A stretch of DNA of 64,000 nt from Streptomyces avidinii (GTDB taxonomy: Bacteria > Actinomycetota > Actinomycetes > Streptomycetales > Streptomycetaceae). This document shows positions 1-8,522 of the stretch, one piece after another; position 1 is the first letter of the stretch, and the number at the start of each line of letters is the position of its first letter. Both the position numbers and the translations under genes were made by a program. The notes beneath the pieces are model-generated. The model was given only the letters and a program-made list of their open reading frames with translations. It made no database searches and was not told the origin of the DNA. The stretch covers positions 248,001 through 312,000 of the forward strand of contig NZ_BMVL01000005.1 of assembly GCF_014650695.1 (NCBI RefSeq), given 5' to 3'.

Positions 1-1505
1 ACCCCCAGCGGGAACTGCGCCTCCAGGTCCCGCAGATTGTGCCGGTCCACCCCGGTCAGCCGCACCGTCCCGGTCGCGGGGCGCACCGCCCGCGGCGCAC
101 CGGCCGCCTCCCGCGCCGCGAACAGGTGCCGGGCCGTCGCCGACTCCGCCACAGCGGCCAGGGCCTGCGGCGGCCCGCTGTGCAGCACCCGGCCGCCGTG
201 TTCTCCGGCCAGCGGCCCCACGTCCACCAGCCAGTCCGCGTGCCGGACCACGTCGAGGTGGTGCTCCACGACGAAGACCGTGTTGCCGGCCTCCTTCAGC
301 CGGTCCAGTACGCCGAGCAGCGCCTCGGTATCGGCCGGGTGCAGCCCCGCCGAGGGTTCGTCCAGTACGTACACCACGCCGAACAGCCCCGACCGCAGCT
401 GCGTGGCCAGCCGCAGCCGCTGCAGCTCGCCCGCGGACAGGGTGGGTGCGGTCCGGTCCAGGCTCAGGTAGCCCAGCCCGAGCTCGGTGACGGGTCCGAT
501 CCGGGAGCGCAGGTCCTCGGCGAGCACCCGCGCGGCCTCCCCGTCGAGGGACGCGGAGGCCAGTACGGCGTCCAGGTCGGTCAGAGCCAGTGCCGCGAGC
601 TCCGCGATGGTCCGCCCCGCGAAGGTGACGGCGAGGGCCTCCGGCCGCAGCCGCCGCCCCTCGCAGGCCGGGCACGGGGAATCGGCGAGGAACTTCTCCG
701 CACGGGCCCGCAGGGTGGCGCTCCTGCTGTCGGCGAAGGTCCGCATGACATAGCGGTGGGCGCTCATGTACGTGCCCTGGTACGGCCGTTGGATCCGGTC
801 GGCCTCCCGCACCGGGTGCACGGTCACCACCGGCTGATCCTCGGTGAACAGGATCCACTCGCGATCCTCCGCCGGCAGCTCACGCCAGGGCCGGTCCACG
901 TCGTGGCCGAGGGTCTCCAGGATGTCCCGCAGGTTCTTGCCCTGCCAGGCACCCGGCCAGGCGGCGATGGCACCCTGACGGATCGACAGTCCCGGATCGG
1001 GGACGAGGAGTTCCTCACTGGTGCGGTGGATCCGGCCCAGCCCGTGGCAGGAAGGGCAGGCACCGGCAGCGGTGTTGGGCGAGAAGGCGTCGGAGTCGAG
1101 CCGCTCCGCCCCCGGCGGATAGGTCCCGGCCCGCGAGTACAGCATCCGCAGGGAGTTGGACAGCAGGGTCACCGTCCCGACCGAGGAGCGGGAGCCGGGG
1201 GAGGAGCGCCGCTGCTCCAACGAGACGGCCGGGGGCAGCCCGGTGACGGAATCCACCTTCGGCGCGCCGATCTGGTGGATGAGACGGCGGGCGTACGGGG
1301 CCACGGACTCGAAGTACCGGCGCTGGGCCTCGGCGTAGAGCGTGCCGAAGGCGAGCGAGCTCTTCCCGGACCCGGAGACCCCGGTGAACACGGTCAGCGC
1401 GTCGCGCGGGATGTCCACGTCGACGCCGCGCAGATTGTGCTCCCGGGCGCCCCGGACCCGTACGTAGCGGTCGCCATGGGCCGTAGGTGCAGTGGGCTGG
1501 TGCAT
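1..1505 (-). CDS. UvrA-like ABC ATPase, C-terminus outside the window
   Basis: Partial gene; about 501 N-terminal residues are visible and the reading frame is open to the window edge. Walker [10 protein letters not shown] lies at residues 42-50, two zinc-type cysteine pairs follow (CPSCHG and CPACEG), then the ABC signature [11 protein letters not shown] and the Walker B stretch [14 protein letters not shown], and the start of the second ATPase half. This is the order found in UvrA, the damage-sensing subunit of nucleotide excision repair. The compact spacing suggests a shorter UvrA2/drug-resistance type paralogue rather than housekeeping UvrA; that distinction is inference. The start is the ATG just before the conserved VRGAREHNL segment. 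Confidence 0.88.
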   Translation of the reverse strand, partial: MHQPTAPTAHGDRYVRVRGAREHNLRGVDVDIPRDALTVFTGVSGSGKSSLAFGTLYAEAQRRYFESVAPYARRLIHQIGAPKVDSVTGLPPAVSLEQRRSSPGSRSSVGTVTLLSNSLRMLYSRAGTYPPGAERLDSDAFSPNTAAGACPSCHGLGRIHRTSEELLVPDPGLSIRQGAIAAWPGAWQGKNLRDILETLGHDVDRPWRELPAEDREWILFTEDQPVVTVHPVREADRIQRPYQGTYMSAHRYVMRTFADSRSATLRARAEKFLADSPCPACEGRRLRPEALAVTFAGRTIAELAALALTDLDAVLASASLDGEAARVLAEDLRSRIGPVTELGLGYLSLDRTAPTLSAGELQRLRLATQLRSGLFGVVYVLDEPSAGLHPADTEALLGVLDRLKEAGNTVFVVEHHLDVVRHADWLVDVGPLAGEHGGRVLHSGPPQALAAVAESATARHLFAAREAAGAPRAVRPATGTVRLTGVDRHNLRDLEAQFPLG

Positions 1506-1640
1506 TCGTCCCAGTTTAGGGCCCTGCCGGTGGGGGCCCGGCCCCGGGGGCGGCGGGCGATGTCGATCGCGGGCCGATCCGCCACCCCGGCCGGCACCGG
1601 GACCGGCGTGCCCGTCGGGAGGACCGCGACGCCATGGACG

Positions 1641-2645
1641 TCAGTGCGCCGGGTCCCGGAGGCCGGCGATCCGGGCCAGTCGTGCGTAGGAGTCCAGGAG
1701 TGCCGTGCGGTCGAACGTGGAGGTGGTGACCAGTAGTTCGTCCGCTCCGGTCCGCTCCGCCACCTCGGTCAGCTCGGCCGCCACCCGGTCCTCCGTGCCG
1801 TGGATGTGGCCGGTGAGGGCGCCCTCGTAGAGCTCGTGCTCCTTCGGGGCCATCTCCAGGGATTCGATCTCCTCGGCCGGGCGCAGCGGTGGGAAGCTGC
1901 CCCGGGTGCGGGAGTGCGCGAGGGACCAGGCCTCCGGGACCAGGATGCGGCGGGCCTCCTCCTCGGTGGCCGCGACCGCCACCGTGCCCGAGACCACGAC
2001 GTACGGCTCCGCGCCGTGGGCGGACGGCCGGAACTCCTTGCGGTACGCCCGGGCGATCTCGCTCACCCGGTCGCGGGCCCGGAGGTCGCCCACGACCAGC
2101 GGCAGCCCCGCCCGGGCGGCGATCCCGGCCCCTTCGCCGGTGGCCAGGACGTAGGCGGGGATGTGCAGTCCCTCGGCGGGGCGGGCGTGCACCTCGGGGT
2201 GGGCCCGCTGGGTGCCGTCGAGCCAGCCCAGCAGTTCGGTCAGCTGTTCCTCGAAGCGGTCGGCGTCGCCGGTGTCGCGTCCCAGCGCGCGCCGGATGCC
2301 GCCCGTGAAGCCGACCGAGCGGCCGAGCCCCATGTCGATCCGGCCGGGGAACAGGGACTCCAGGACCCCGAACTGCTCGGCGACCACCAGCGGCTGGTGG
2401 TTGGGCAGCATGACCCCGCCCGTGCCGACCCGGATCCGGTCGGTCGCTCCGGCGACAGCCGCGGCCAGCACGGTCGGCGCCGAGCCGGCGACACCGGGCA
2501 CGCTGTGGTGTTCCGACACCCAGAAGCGGTGGTAGCCGAGCTGTTCGGCCGTCCGGGCCAGCTCCACGGTGTCGCGCAGGGCCTGCGGGGCCGGGTGGCC
2601 CCGGCGGGTGCGCGACCGGTCGAGTATCGAGAGTTTTCGGATCAC
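1641..2645 (-). CDS. Luciferase-like (LLM class) flavin-dependent oxidoreductase
   Basis: 334 residues, the normal size for the bacterial luciferase-like monooxygenase fold. The N-terminal half carries the typical segments LGYHRFWVSEHH, GTGGVMLPNHQPLVVAEQF and FPGRIDMGLGRS, which form the flavin/F420-binding TIM barrel. These resemble the MsnO8/LuxA-like subgroup. It probably uses reduced FMN or F420 to oxidise an unknown small molecule in the cytoplasm. It is transcribed divergently from the HAD phosphatase gene, 59 bp apart, and is separated by 135 bp from the UvrA-like gene. The substrate cannot be inferred. Confidence 0.88.
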   Translation of the reverse strand: MIRKLSILDRSRTRRGHPAPQALRDTVELARTAEQLGYHRFWVSEHHSVPGVAGSAPTVLAAAVAGATDRIRVGTGGVMLPNHQPLVVAEQFGVLESLFPGRIDMGLGRSVGFTGGIRRALGRDTGDADRFEEQLTELLGWLDGTQRAHPEVHARPAEGLHIPAYVLATGEGAGIAARAGLPLVVGDLRARDRVSEIARAYRKEFRPSAHGAEPYVVVSGTVAVAATEEEARRILVPEAWSLAHSRTRGSFPPLRPAEEIESLEMAPKEHELYEGALTGHIHGTEDRVAAELTEVAERTGADELLVTTSTFDRTALLDSYARLARIAGLRDPAH

Positions 2646-2704
2646 ACAGGACTCAACGCCGGCCGGCCGTGAGGATTCCCGTTCGGCTCTCCTACGCTGG
2701 CGGG

Positions 2705-3196
2705 ATGAGCGAGCACACCACCCGGCCGCTGGCCGTCTTCGACCTCGACAACACCCTGGCGGACACCGGTCATCGCCAGCACTTCCTGGAGAGCCGGCCC
2801 AGGGACTGGACGGGCTTCTTCGCGGCGGCCCCGGCCGATCCGCCGCTCGGGCGCGGGGTCGCGCTGGCCGTGGAGAGCGCGGCCGACTGCGAGGTCGTGT
2901 ACCTGACCGGGCGGCCGGAACGGTGTCGTGCGGCCACGCTCGACTGGCTCGCCCGGCACGATCTGCCCGAGGGGCGGCTGTTCATGCGCGGGAACCAGGA
3001 CCGCCGGCCGGCGCGCACGACCAAGATCGAGGTGCTGCGGCGGATCTCCCGTGGCCGCGAGGTGCGGATGCTCGTCGACGACGACGAGCTCGTCTGCCGG
3101 GCCGCGCGCGCCGCCGGGTTCCGGGTGGTCCTGGCCGACTGGGCGGCGGACGCGCCGGAGCTGGAGACCGCCCAGGAGGTCGACGGCCGGACGTGA
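2705..3196 (+). CDS. HAD-superfamily phosphatase
   Basis: 163 residues. Motif I FDLDNTLADT places the nucleophile and acid/base aspartates at residues 13 and 15; motif II is YLTGRPERC, a lysine follows in TTKIEVLRRI, and motif IV is MLVDDDE. The whole protein is a single compact HAD core without a large cap. It resembles the phosphatase half of polynucleotide kinase-phosphatases, so a nucleotide or nucleic-acid end phosphate is a possible substrate, but this is inference. I chose the ATG at 2705 over an in-frame GTG at 2669 because the upstream codons do not look like HAD sequence. Confidence 0.82.
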   Translation: MSEHTTRPLAVFDLDNTLADTGHRQHFLESRPRDWTGFFAAAPADPPLGRGVALAVESAADCEVVYLTGRPERCRAATLDWLARHDLPEGRLFMRGNQDRRPARTTKIEVLRRISRGREVRMLVDDDELVCRAARAAGFRVVLADWAADAPELETAQEVDGRT

Positions 3197-3238
3197 TCGG
3201 GACTCGGGCTCCGGGGATGCGAAAGCCCGCGGCCCTCC

Positions 3239-3454
3239 TCAGTCCTCGCCGTCGAGACGGAAGCCGACCTTGAGCCCCACCTGGTAGTGGGCGATCTCCC
3301 CGTTCTCGATGTGGCCGCGTACCTGAACCACCTCGAACCAGTCCAGATTCCGCACGGTCTGGCCCGCCCGGGCGATCCCGTTGCTGATGGCCTGATCGAT
3401 GCCCTCGTGGGAGGTGCCGACGATCTCGGTCACCCGGTACGTGTGATTGGACAT
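3239..3454 (-). CDS. Dodecin, flavin-binding storage protein
   Basis: 71 residues, full length for dodecin. The sequence matches the family throughout: the N-terminal strand HTYRVTEIVGTS, the helix with GIDQAISNGIARA, and the flavin-stacking tryptophan (W39) in NLDWFEVVQVRGHIE. Dodecins form hollow 12-mers that bind riboflavin or FMN and protect against free-flavin photochemistry. The gene is monocistronic and convergent with the HAD phosphatase. Confidence 0.95.
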   Translation of the reverse strand: MSNHTYRVTEIVGTSHEGIDQAISNGIARAGQTVRNLDWFEVVQVRGHIENGEIAHYQVGLKVGFRLDGED

Positions 3455-3564
3455 GGAAGTCTCCCGACAGTGGGTGGCTTTTGCCTGGTTCTACGGTGCC
3501 CCAGTAAGTCCGACTGCGCGAACTTTGGGCGAACAATCCCGAGCGAAAGGCTCTTGACCGGCCT

Positions 3565-3580
3565 ATTGGTCTATGCCAAT
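3565..3580. promoter_or_regulatory. DasR-like operator (dre) upstream of the sugar-binding lipoprotein
   Basis: A 16-bp near-palindrome, ATTGGTCTATGCCAAT, matches about 12 of 16 positions of the DasR consensus remembered as ACTGGTCTAGACCAGT. It starts six bases downstream of a TTGACC hexamer (3554-3559) and lies about 40 bp before the gene start, so a bound GntR-type repressor would block the promoter. DasR represses N-acetylglucosamine and chitin uptake genes in Streptomyces, which fits the DasA-like product. Confidence 0.6.
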
Positions 3581-3618
3581 TTCGAGCCATCTGAGATCGA
3601 GCCCAGAAGGTGACCCTC

Positions 3619-4881
3619 TTGAAGATGCGCTTCCTCGCCGTGTGCACCGCCCTCGCGGCCGCTGCCGCCCTCACGGGATGCAGCCAGTCGGCCGACTCGG
3701 CCGGAGGGTCGCAAAAGGTCACGCTCTGGCTGATGAAGGGCAGCGCCTCGGACGACTTCATCACCGAGTTCACCGCGGCGTTCGAGCAGGAACACCCCGG
3801 GATCGACCTGGACGTCAGGATCCAGGAGTGGACGGGCATCGGCGACAAGGTCAACGCCGTCCTCGACGGCACGAGCAAGGAGAGCGCCGACGTCATCGAG
3901 GTCGGCAACACCCAGGTCGCCACATACGTCGAGACCGGCGGCCTCGAAGAGCTCACCCTCGAAGGCCTGCGCGAGTGGGGCAGCAAGGACTGGCTCAAGG
4001 GCCTCGCCGACCCCGCGACCATCAACGGCGCCCAGTACGGAGTGCCCTGGTACGCCGCCAACCGGGTGGTCATCTACCACAAGGACCTCTTCGCGAACGC
4101 CGGGATCAAGACCCCGCCCAAGAACCGCCAGGAGTGGATCCAGGCCACGCAGAAGCTCGACAAGGGCGACCAGCAGGGCATCTACCTCGCGGGCCAGAAC
4201 TGGTACGTCCTCGCCGGCTTCATCTGGGACGAGGGCGGCGAACTCGCCGTCGAGACCGGCGGCAAGTGGGTCGGCGCCCTCGACGACGACAAGGCACTGG
4301 CCGGCATGGACTTCTACAAGCAGCTCCAGGCCCTCGGCGACGGCCCCAAGGGCGCCGACGAGGAGACGCCCCCGCAGTCGCAGGTTTTCGCCGGCGGCGG
4401 GGTCGCCCAGATCATCGCCCCGCCCGGCCAGGCCGCCGAGATCGAGGCGGCCAATCCCGCCCTCAAGGGCAAACTCGGCTTCTTCCCGATACCCGGCAAG
4501 ACCTCCGACAAGGTCGGCGCCGTCTTCACCGGCGGTTCCGACCTGATCATCCCGGAGCGGACGAAGCGGCGGAAGGAGGCGGTGGACGTGATCACGGCCC
4601 TCGTCAGTGAGAGGTGGCAGACCGAACTCGCCCGCACGATGAGCTACGTGCCCAACAAGACCACCCTCGCGCACGTCGTCGAGGGCAATGAGGGCGCCGC
4701 CAACATGGCCCCCGGCGCCGCCCAGGGCCGCGCCACCCCCACCTCCGCCCGTTGGGCCGAGGTCGAGGCGAAGAACCCGATCAAGCCCTTCATGACGGCA
4801 GTGCTCACCGGCCGGGATCCCAAGCAGGCCGCCCGGGCCGCCTCGGAGGAGATCGGCAAGGTACTCAGCTCCGACCGCTGA
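3619..4881 (+). CDS. DasA-like sugar ABC transporter substrate-binding lipoprotein
   Basis: About 420 residues. A short signal peptide ends in the lipobox LTGC, so the protein should be lipid-anchored outside the membrane. The mature part matches the family-1 solute-binding fold, and segments such as VIEVGNTQ, PWYAANRVVIYHKD and IYLAGQNWY closely recall DasA, the N,N'-diacetylchitobiose-binding protein. No permease or ATPase genes lie alongside, so it must use permeases encoded elsewhere. The SD AGAAGGTGA (3605-3613) overlaps the first in-frame GTG (3610), so the true start is TTG 3619 or ATG 3625. Confidence 0.85.
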   Translation: MKMRFLAVCTALAAAAALTGCSQSADSAGGSQKVTLWLMKGSASDDFITEFTAAFEQEHPGIDLDVRIQEWTGIGDKVNAVLDGTSKESADVIEVGNTQVATYVETGGLEELTLEGLREWGSKDWLKGLADPATINGAQYGVPWYAANRVVIYHKDLFANAGIKTPPKNRQEWIQATQKLDKGDQQGIYLAGQNWYVLAGFIWDEGGELAVETGGKWVGALDDDKALAGMDFYKQLQALGDGPKGADEETPPQSQVFAGGGVAQIIAPPGQAAEIEAANPALKGKLGFFPIPGKTSDKVGAVFTGGSDLIIPERTKRRKEAVDVITALVSERWQTELARTMSYVPNKTTLAHVVEGNEGAANMAPGAAQGRATPTSARWAEVEAKNPIKPFMTAVLTGRDPKQAARAASEEIGKVLSSDR

Positions 4882-4912
4882 TCCGGGGGCGCCGCCCGAG
4901 ACGGGGCCGCCC

Positions 4913-4956
4913 GACCCGGGGACGGCGCCCGACCCGGGGACGGCGCCCGACCCGGC
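4913..4956. repeat. 18-bp tandem repeat, about 2.4 copies
   Basis: Two exact copies and a partial copy of the unit GACCCGGGGACGGCGCCC follow the lipoprotein gene directly. Each unit can fold on itself, so the array may be the remains of a 3' hairpin. It has no coding role that I can see. Confidence 0.6.
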
Positions 4957-5058
4957 GGCACCTCCCGGGACGGGGGTACCGCCGAGTTCAGCGTCCGCAC
5001 ATCCGAGGGCCGCTGAGCGGTCATGTCGAATCCAGCCGGTCACGGAAGAAGTAAAGGA

Positions 5059-5085
5059 GCCGGGCCACGCACCTGCGGGCCCGGC
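5059..5085 (+). other. Hairpin before the acyltransferase operon
   Basis: GCCGGGCC and GGCCCGGC pair around an 11-base loop, ending 26 bases before the acyltransferase start. No T-run follows. It could be a weak terminator for the lipoprotein gene or part of the leader of the next operon. Confidence 0.3.
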
Positions 5086-5111
5086 CCTCCGTGCCCGGAT
5101 CAGGAGCCGCC

Positions 5112-5963
5112 ATGACCATCGCACCCCTGTCCCCGTCCCCCCTCACCGCCCCGCAGCTGTCCCCCTCGGCCGCACCCTCCACCCGCCTCGCCCCCGCCGG
5201 GACCCGGCGCCCGGCGCCCGGCGCGCCGTCCCAAGGACCGCGCTACGCCGTGCGCCTCGCCCGCGACGAGGACGAGGTCCGCGCCGCCCAGCGGCTGCGC
5301 CACCAGGTCTTCGCCGGCGAGCTCGGCGCCCGCCTGGACGGCCCCGAGCCCGGCCTCGACGCCGACGCCTTCGACGCGTACTGCGACCACCTCCTCGTCA
5401 TCGACGAGGAGGCCGAGCAGGTCGTCGGCACCTACCGGCTGCTGCCCCCGGAGCGCGCCGCTGTCGCGGGCCGCCTGTACTCCGAGGGCGAATTCGACCT
5501 CTCGGCCCTCGCCCCCATCCGCCCCGACCTCGTCGAGGTCGGCCGCTCCTGCGTCCACCCCGACCACCGCAACGGCGCCGTCATCGCCCTCATCTGGGCC
5601 GGCCTCGCCCACTACATGGACCGCACCGGGCACAACTGGCTCGCCGGCTGCTGCTCGATACCGCTCGCCGACGGCGGGGTCCTGGCCGCCGCCACCCGGG
5701 AGACCGCCCTGACCCGCAGCCTCGCCCCCGAGGAGTACCGGGTCACCCCCCACCTCCCCTGGAGCCCCGAGGGCATCACCTTCCCCGACCGCATGGAGCT
5801 GCCCCCGCTGCTGCGCGGCTACCTCCGCCTCGGTGCCTGGGTGTGCGGCGAGCCCGCTCTCGACGCCGAGTTCGGCTGCGCCGACCTGTACGTCCTGCTC
5901 TCCCTGCGCCGGACCAACCCGCGCTACCTGAAGCACTTCCGCTCGCTCGTCCCGGGCGCATGA
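5112..5963 (+). CDS. GNAT-type acyltransferase, OlsB-like
   Basis: 283 residues. After a Pro/Ser-rich N-terminal tail of about 45 residues comes a GNAT-like domain (Acetyltransf_5 type): RYAVRLARDEDEVRAAQRLR, LRHQVFAGELG, VGTYRLLPP, VEVGRSCVHPDHRNG. This is the pattern of OlsB, which N-acylates ornithine with a 3-hydroxyacyl group to make lyso-ornithine lipid. The next gene starts inside its stop codon (ATGA overlap) and encodes a PlsC-type O-acyltransferase, the OlsA role. The pair therefore probably makes an aminolipid; ornithine as substrate is inference. The start is the ATG 6 bp behind CAGGAG. Confidence 0.78.
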   Translation: MTIAPLSPSPLTAPQLSPSAAPSTRLAPAGTRRPAPGAPSQGPRYAVRLARDEDEVRAAQRLRHQVFAGELGARLDGPEPGLDADAFDAYCDHLLVIDEEAEQVVGTYRLLPPERAAVAGRLYSEGEFDLSALAPIRPDLVEVGRSCVHPDHRNGAVIALIWAGLAHYMDRTGHNWLAGCCSIPLADGGVLAAATRETALTRSLAPEEYRVTPHLPWSPEGITFPDRMELPPLLRGYLRLGAWVCGEPALDAEFGCADLYVLLSLRRTNPRYLKHFRSLVPGA

Positions 5964-6910
5964 GCGTCTGGCTGCCCACCTCGCCCTGCACCCCCGAGGC
6001 CTGCGCCGGCCACGAGGGGGACAGCGCGAGCCTCCCGCACGCGGTGCTCAGACTCGCCGCCGCTGTCGCGCTGATCGTGCTGGGGATCCTGGGCGCCCCG
6101 CCGGTCCGGCTGCTGCCGGCCGGCCCCCGGCACCGGGTGGTACGGGCCTGGTCCACCGCGCTCGTACGGGCCTTCGGCATACGGATCACCGTGCACGGCA
6201 GCCCGGGCCCCGGCGGCGGCCGGCTCCTGGTCGCCAACCACATCTCCTGGCTGGACATCCCGCTCGTGGCCGCCGCCCTGCCCTGCCGGATGCTGGCCAA
6301 GAGCGACATCCGGGCCTGGCCGGTCCTCGGCCGCCTCGCGAGCCGGGCCGGCACCCTGTTCATCGAGCGCGACCGGATCCGCGCCCTGCCCGCCACCGTC
6401 GAGACCATCACCGGCGCACTGCTGGCCGGCGACCGGGTCACCGTCTTCCCCGAGGGCTCCACCTGGTGCGGGCGCGCCCAGGGCACCTTCCGCAGGGCCG
6501 CCTTCCAGTCGGCCCTGGACGCGCAGGTCCCCGTACAACCCCTGCGGCTCACGTACCTGCGGTGCGACGGGAACCCGGCCGGGGCGCCCGCCTTCGTCGG
6601 GGACGACCCGCTGACCGCCTCGCTGTGGCGGATCGCCCGGGCCCGCGGGGTGCGGGCCGAGGTCAGGCTGCTGCCGCGGATCCCGCCGGGCCGGTACGCG
6701 CACCGGCGGGACCTCGCGGCAGCGGCTCAGCGGGCGGTCGTCGGCACCTGTACGCGCCCCACCGACCCGAACCCGCTACCGGGCATCCCCGCTCAGCCGG
6801 CCACCCCGTCGGCCACCGACAAGGACAGCGCGAACCGGCCGGCCGCGTCCGTCCACCACTGGGTCAGCTCCAGCCCGGCCGCGGCCAGCTCCTTGCGCAC
6901 GCCCTCCTGA
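5960..6910 (+). CDS. PlsC-family acyltransferase, OlsA-like
   Basis: 316 residues. An N-terminal hydrophobic segment (about residues 34-50) is followed by the acyltransferase motifs NHISWLD (catalytic HxxxxD), LFIERDR and FPEGST. These enzymes transfer acyl groups to lysophospholipids or lyso-ornithine lipids at the membrane. Start and upstream stop share ATGA, so translation is coupled to the OlsB-like protein. The last 39 codons run antisense into egtD (118 bp overlap) and lack family-like sequence, so an ancestral stop may have been lost. Confidence 0.8.
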   Translation: MSVWLPTSPCTPEACAGHEGDSASLPHAVLRLAAAVALIVLGILGAPPVRLLPAGPRHRVVRAWSTALVRAFGIRITVHGSPGPGGGRLLVANHISWLDIPLVAAALPCRMLAKSDIRAWPVLGRLASRAGTLFIERDRIRALPATVETITGALLAGDRVTVFPEGSTWCGRAQGTFRRAAFQSALDAQVPVQPLRLTYLRCDGNPAGAPAFVGDDPLTASLWRIARARGVRAEVRLLPRIPPGRYAHRRDLAAAAQRAVVGTCTRPTDPNPLPGIPAQPATPSATDKDSANRPAASVHHWVSSSPAAASSLRTPS

Positions 6911-7767
6911 CGGAACTTCGCGGAGACCTCCGTCAGGATCTCCTCACCCGCCGCGAACGGCACCACCAGATCCAGCGCCCGGATCTTCACCACCAGGTCC
7001 GACCGGGCCCGCAGCCGCATTTCGATCCACTCCTGCTCCTCGTTCCACACCGCCACGTGCGAGAAGTCGGCCGTGTGGAAGTCCGCCCCCAACTCCCGGT
7101 TGATGACCGCCAGCACGTTCTTGTTGAACTCGGCCGTCACCCCCCGCGCATCGTCGTACGCCGCCACCAGCACGGCCTCGTCCTTCACCAGGTCCGTCCC
7201 CATCAGCAGCGCGTCCCCGGGCGACAGCATCGCCCGTACGGACGCCAGGAACACCGCCCGCTCCGGCGGCAGCAGATTTCCGATCGTCCCGCCCAGGAAC
7301 ACCACCAGCCGGGGCCCGGGCGAGTCCGGCAGCCGCAGCGCGCGGGTGAAGTCGGCCAGCAGGGCGTGCACCCGCAGCCCCGGATGATCCGCGAGCAGCG
7401 ACTCGGCAGCACCGCGCAGCGCGCTCTCGCTGACGTCCACCGGGACGTACGTGTCCAGCGCAGGCATCGCCTCGATGAGGTGCCGGGTCTTCTCCGAGGA
7501 CCCGGAGCCCAGCTCCACCAGGGTGCGGGCGCCGCTCTCGGTGGCGATCTCCCGCGCCCGCTCCAGCAGGATCTCCCGCTCCGCGCGCGTCGGATAGTAC
7601 TCCGACAACCGGGTGATCTCCTCGAAGAGCTCACTGCCCCGCGCGTCGTAGAACCACTTGGGCGGCAGCACCTTCGGGGTGTGGGTCAGCCCGTGCAGCA
7701 CGTCCGTCCGCAGCGCCGTCTCCGCGGTGCGCTCGTCGAGTGTCCGGGTCAACTGAAAGTCGTTCAC
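6793..7767 (-). CDS. egtD: L-histidine N-alpha-methyltransferase EgtD
   Basis: 324 residues, the usual EgtD length. Recognisable segments are LPPKWFYDARGSELFEEIT, the SAM-binding LVELGSGSSEKT, and FLGGTIGNL. EgtD trimethylates histidine to hercynine, the first step of ergothioneine synthesis. It is the last gene of the egt operon; its GTG start overlaps the egtC stop (GTGA), indicating coupled translation. Confidence 0.95.
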   Translation of the reverse strand: MNDFQLTRTLDERTAETALRTDVLHGLTHTPKVLPPKWFYDARGSELFEEITRLSEYYPTRAEREILLERAREIATESGARTLVELGSGSSEKTRHLIEAMPALDTYVPVDVSESALRGAAESLLADHPGLRVHALLADFTRALRLPDSPGPRLVVFLGGTIGNLLPPERAVFLASVRAMLSPGDALLMGTDLVKDEAVLVAAYDDARGVTAEFNKNVLAVINRELGADFHTADFSHVAVWNEEQEWIEMRLRARSDLVVKIRALDLVVPFAAGEEILTEVSAKFRQEGVRKELAAAGLELTQWWTDAAGRFALSLSVADGVAG

Positions 7768-8522
7768 GGGGAGTTCTCCTTGAGCGGGGTCAGTTCGACC
7801 CGCGTACGGGTGGCGGTCAGCAGGGTCCGGTCGGGCACTTCGCGCCACCGGGTGTCGTCGTCGTGCGGCTCGGAGGCCACCACGGTGCGCCGCTGCTCCG
7901 CGTCGGCCAGGTACCAGAGCGAATCGCCCCAGGCCGTCGCGGCGATCGTGGCGCCGTCCGTGAGCAGCAGGTTCAGCCGGGAGCCCGGCGCGGCCGTGGC
8001 CAGTTCCCGGACCGGCTCGGCCAGCGCCGTGCCCAGGTCGTCCCCGGCCCGCAGCCGGTGCAGGACCAGGGCCCAGATCAGCGCCGAGTCCGTGCGAGCG
8101 GCCAGCCGGAGCAGCTCCGCGGGCGACAGCGCGGCCGCGAGCGGGGCGGCGGAGTCCGGCCAGTTCCGCACCGCGCCGTTGTGGCTGAACAGCCACGGCC
8201 CGTCCGAGAACGGCGCGGCCGCCGCCTCCCCGTCCGCCCCGGGGTTCGTGGCGTCCCGCACGGCGGCCAGCACCGCCCCGGTCCGGACCACGCGGGCCAG
8301 GTCGGTGAAGGTCAGGTCGCCCCAGATCGGCCCGGACCGCCGGTAGCGGGCGGGCACCGGGTCGTCCGGCGCGTACCAGCCGATGCCGAAGCCGTCGGCG
8401 TTGACCGTCCCGGACCGCTGCCGGCGCGGCTCCCACGACTGGCGCACCAGCGAGTGCTCCGGCTCACTGAGAAGCTCCTCGAGCGCCACCACCGGCCCCA
8501 GGTAGGCCAGATGACGGCACAT
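7764..8522 (-). CDS. egtC: Ergothioneine biosynthesis glutamine amidotransferase EgtC
   Basis: 252 residues, a class II glutamine-amidotransferase fold. Processing of the initiator methionine would expose the nucleophilic Cys2 in MCRHLAYLG. NADGFGIGWY and FSHNGAVRNW are the conserved loops of the Ntn-hydrolase active site. EgtC removes the gamma-glutamyl group from the hercynyl sulfoxide conjugate made by EgtB. Its ATG shares one base with the egtB stop. Confidence 0.95.
   Translation of the reverse strand: MCRHLAYLGPVVALEELLSEPEHSLVRQSWEPRRQRSGTVNADGFGIGWYAPDDPVPARYRRSGPIWGDLTFTDLARVVRTGAVLAAVRDATNPGADGEAAAAPFSDGPWLFSHNGAVRNWPDSAAPLAAALSPAELLRLAARTDSALIWALVLHRLRAGDDLGTALAEPVRELATAAPGSRLNLLLTDGATIAATAWGDSLWYLADAEQRRTVVASEPHDDDTRWREVPDRTLLTATRTRVELTPLKENSP

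Noticed and set aside
3610..3612. GTG as start of the DasA-like gene
   Set aside because: It lies inside the ribosome-binding sequence AGAAGGTGA, which serves the TTG at 3619 or ATG at 3625.
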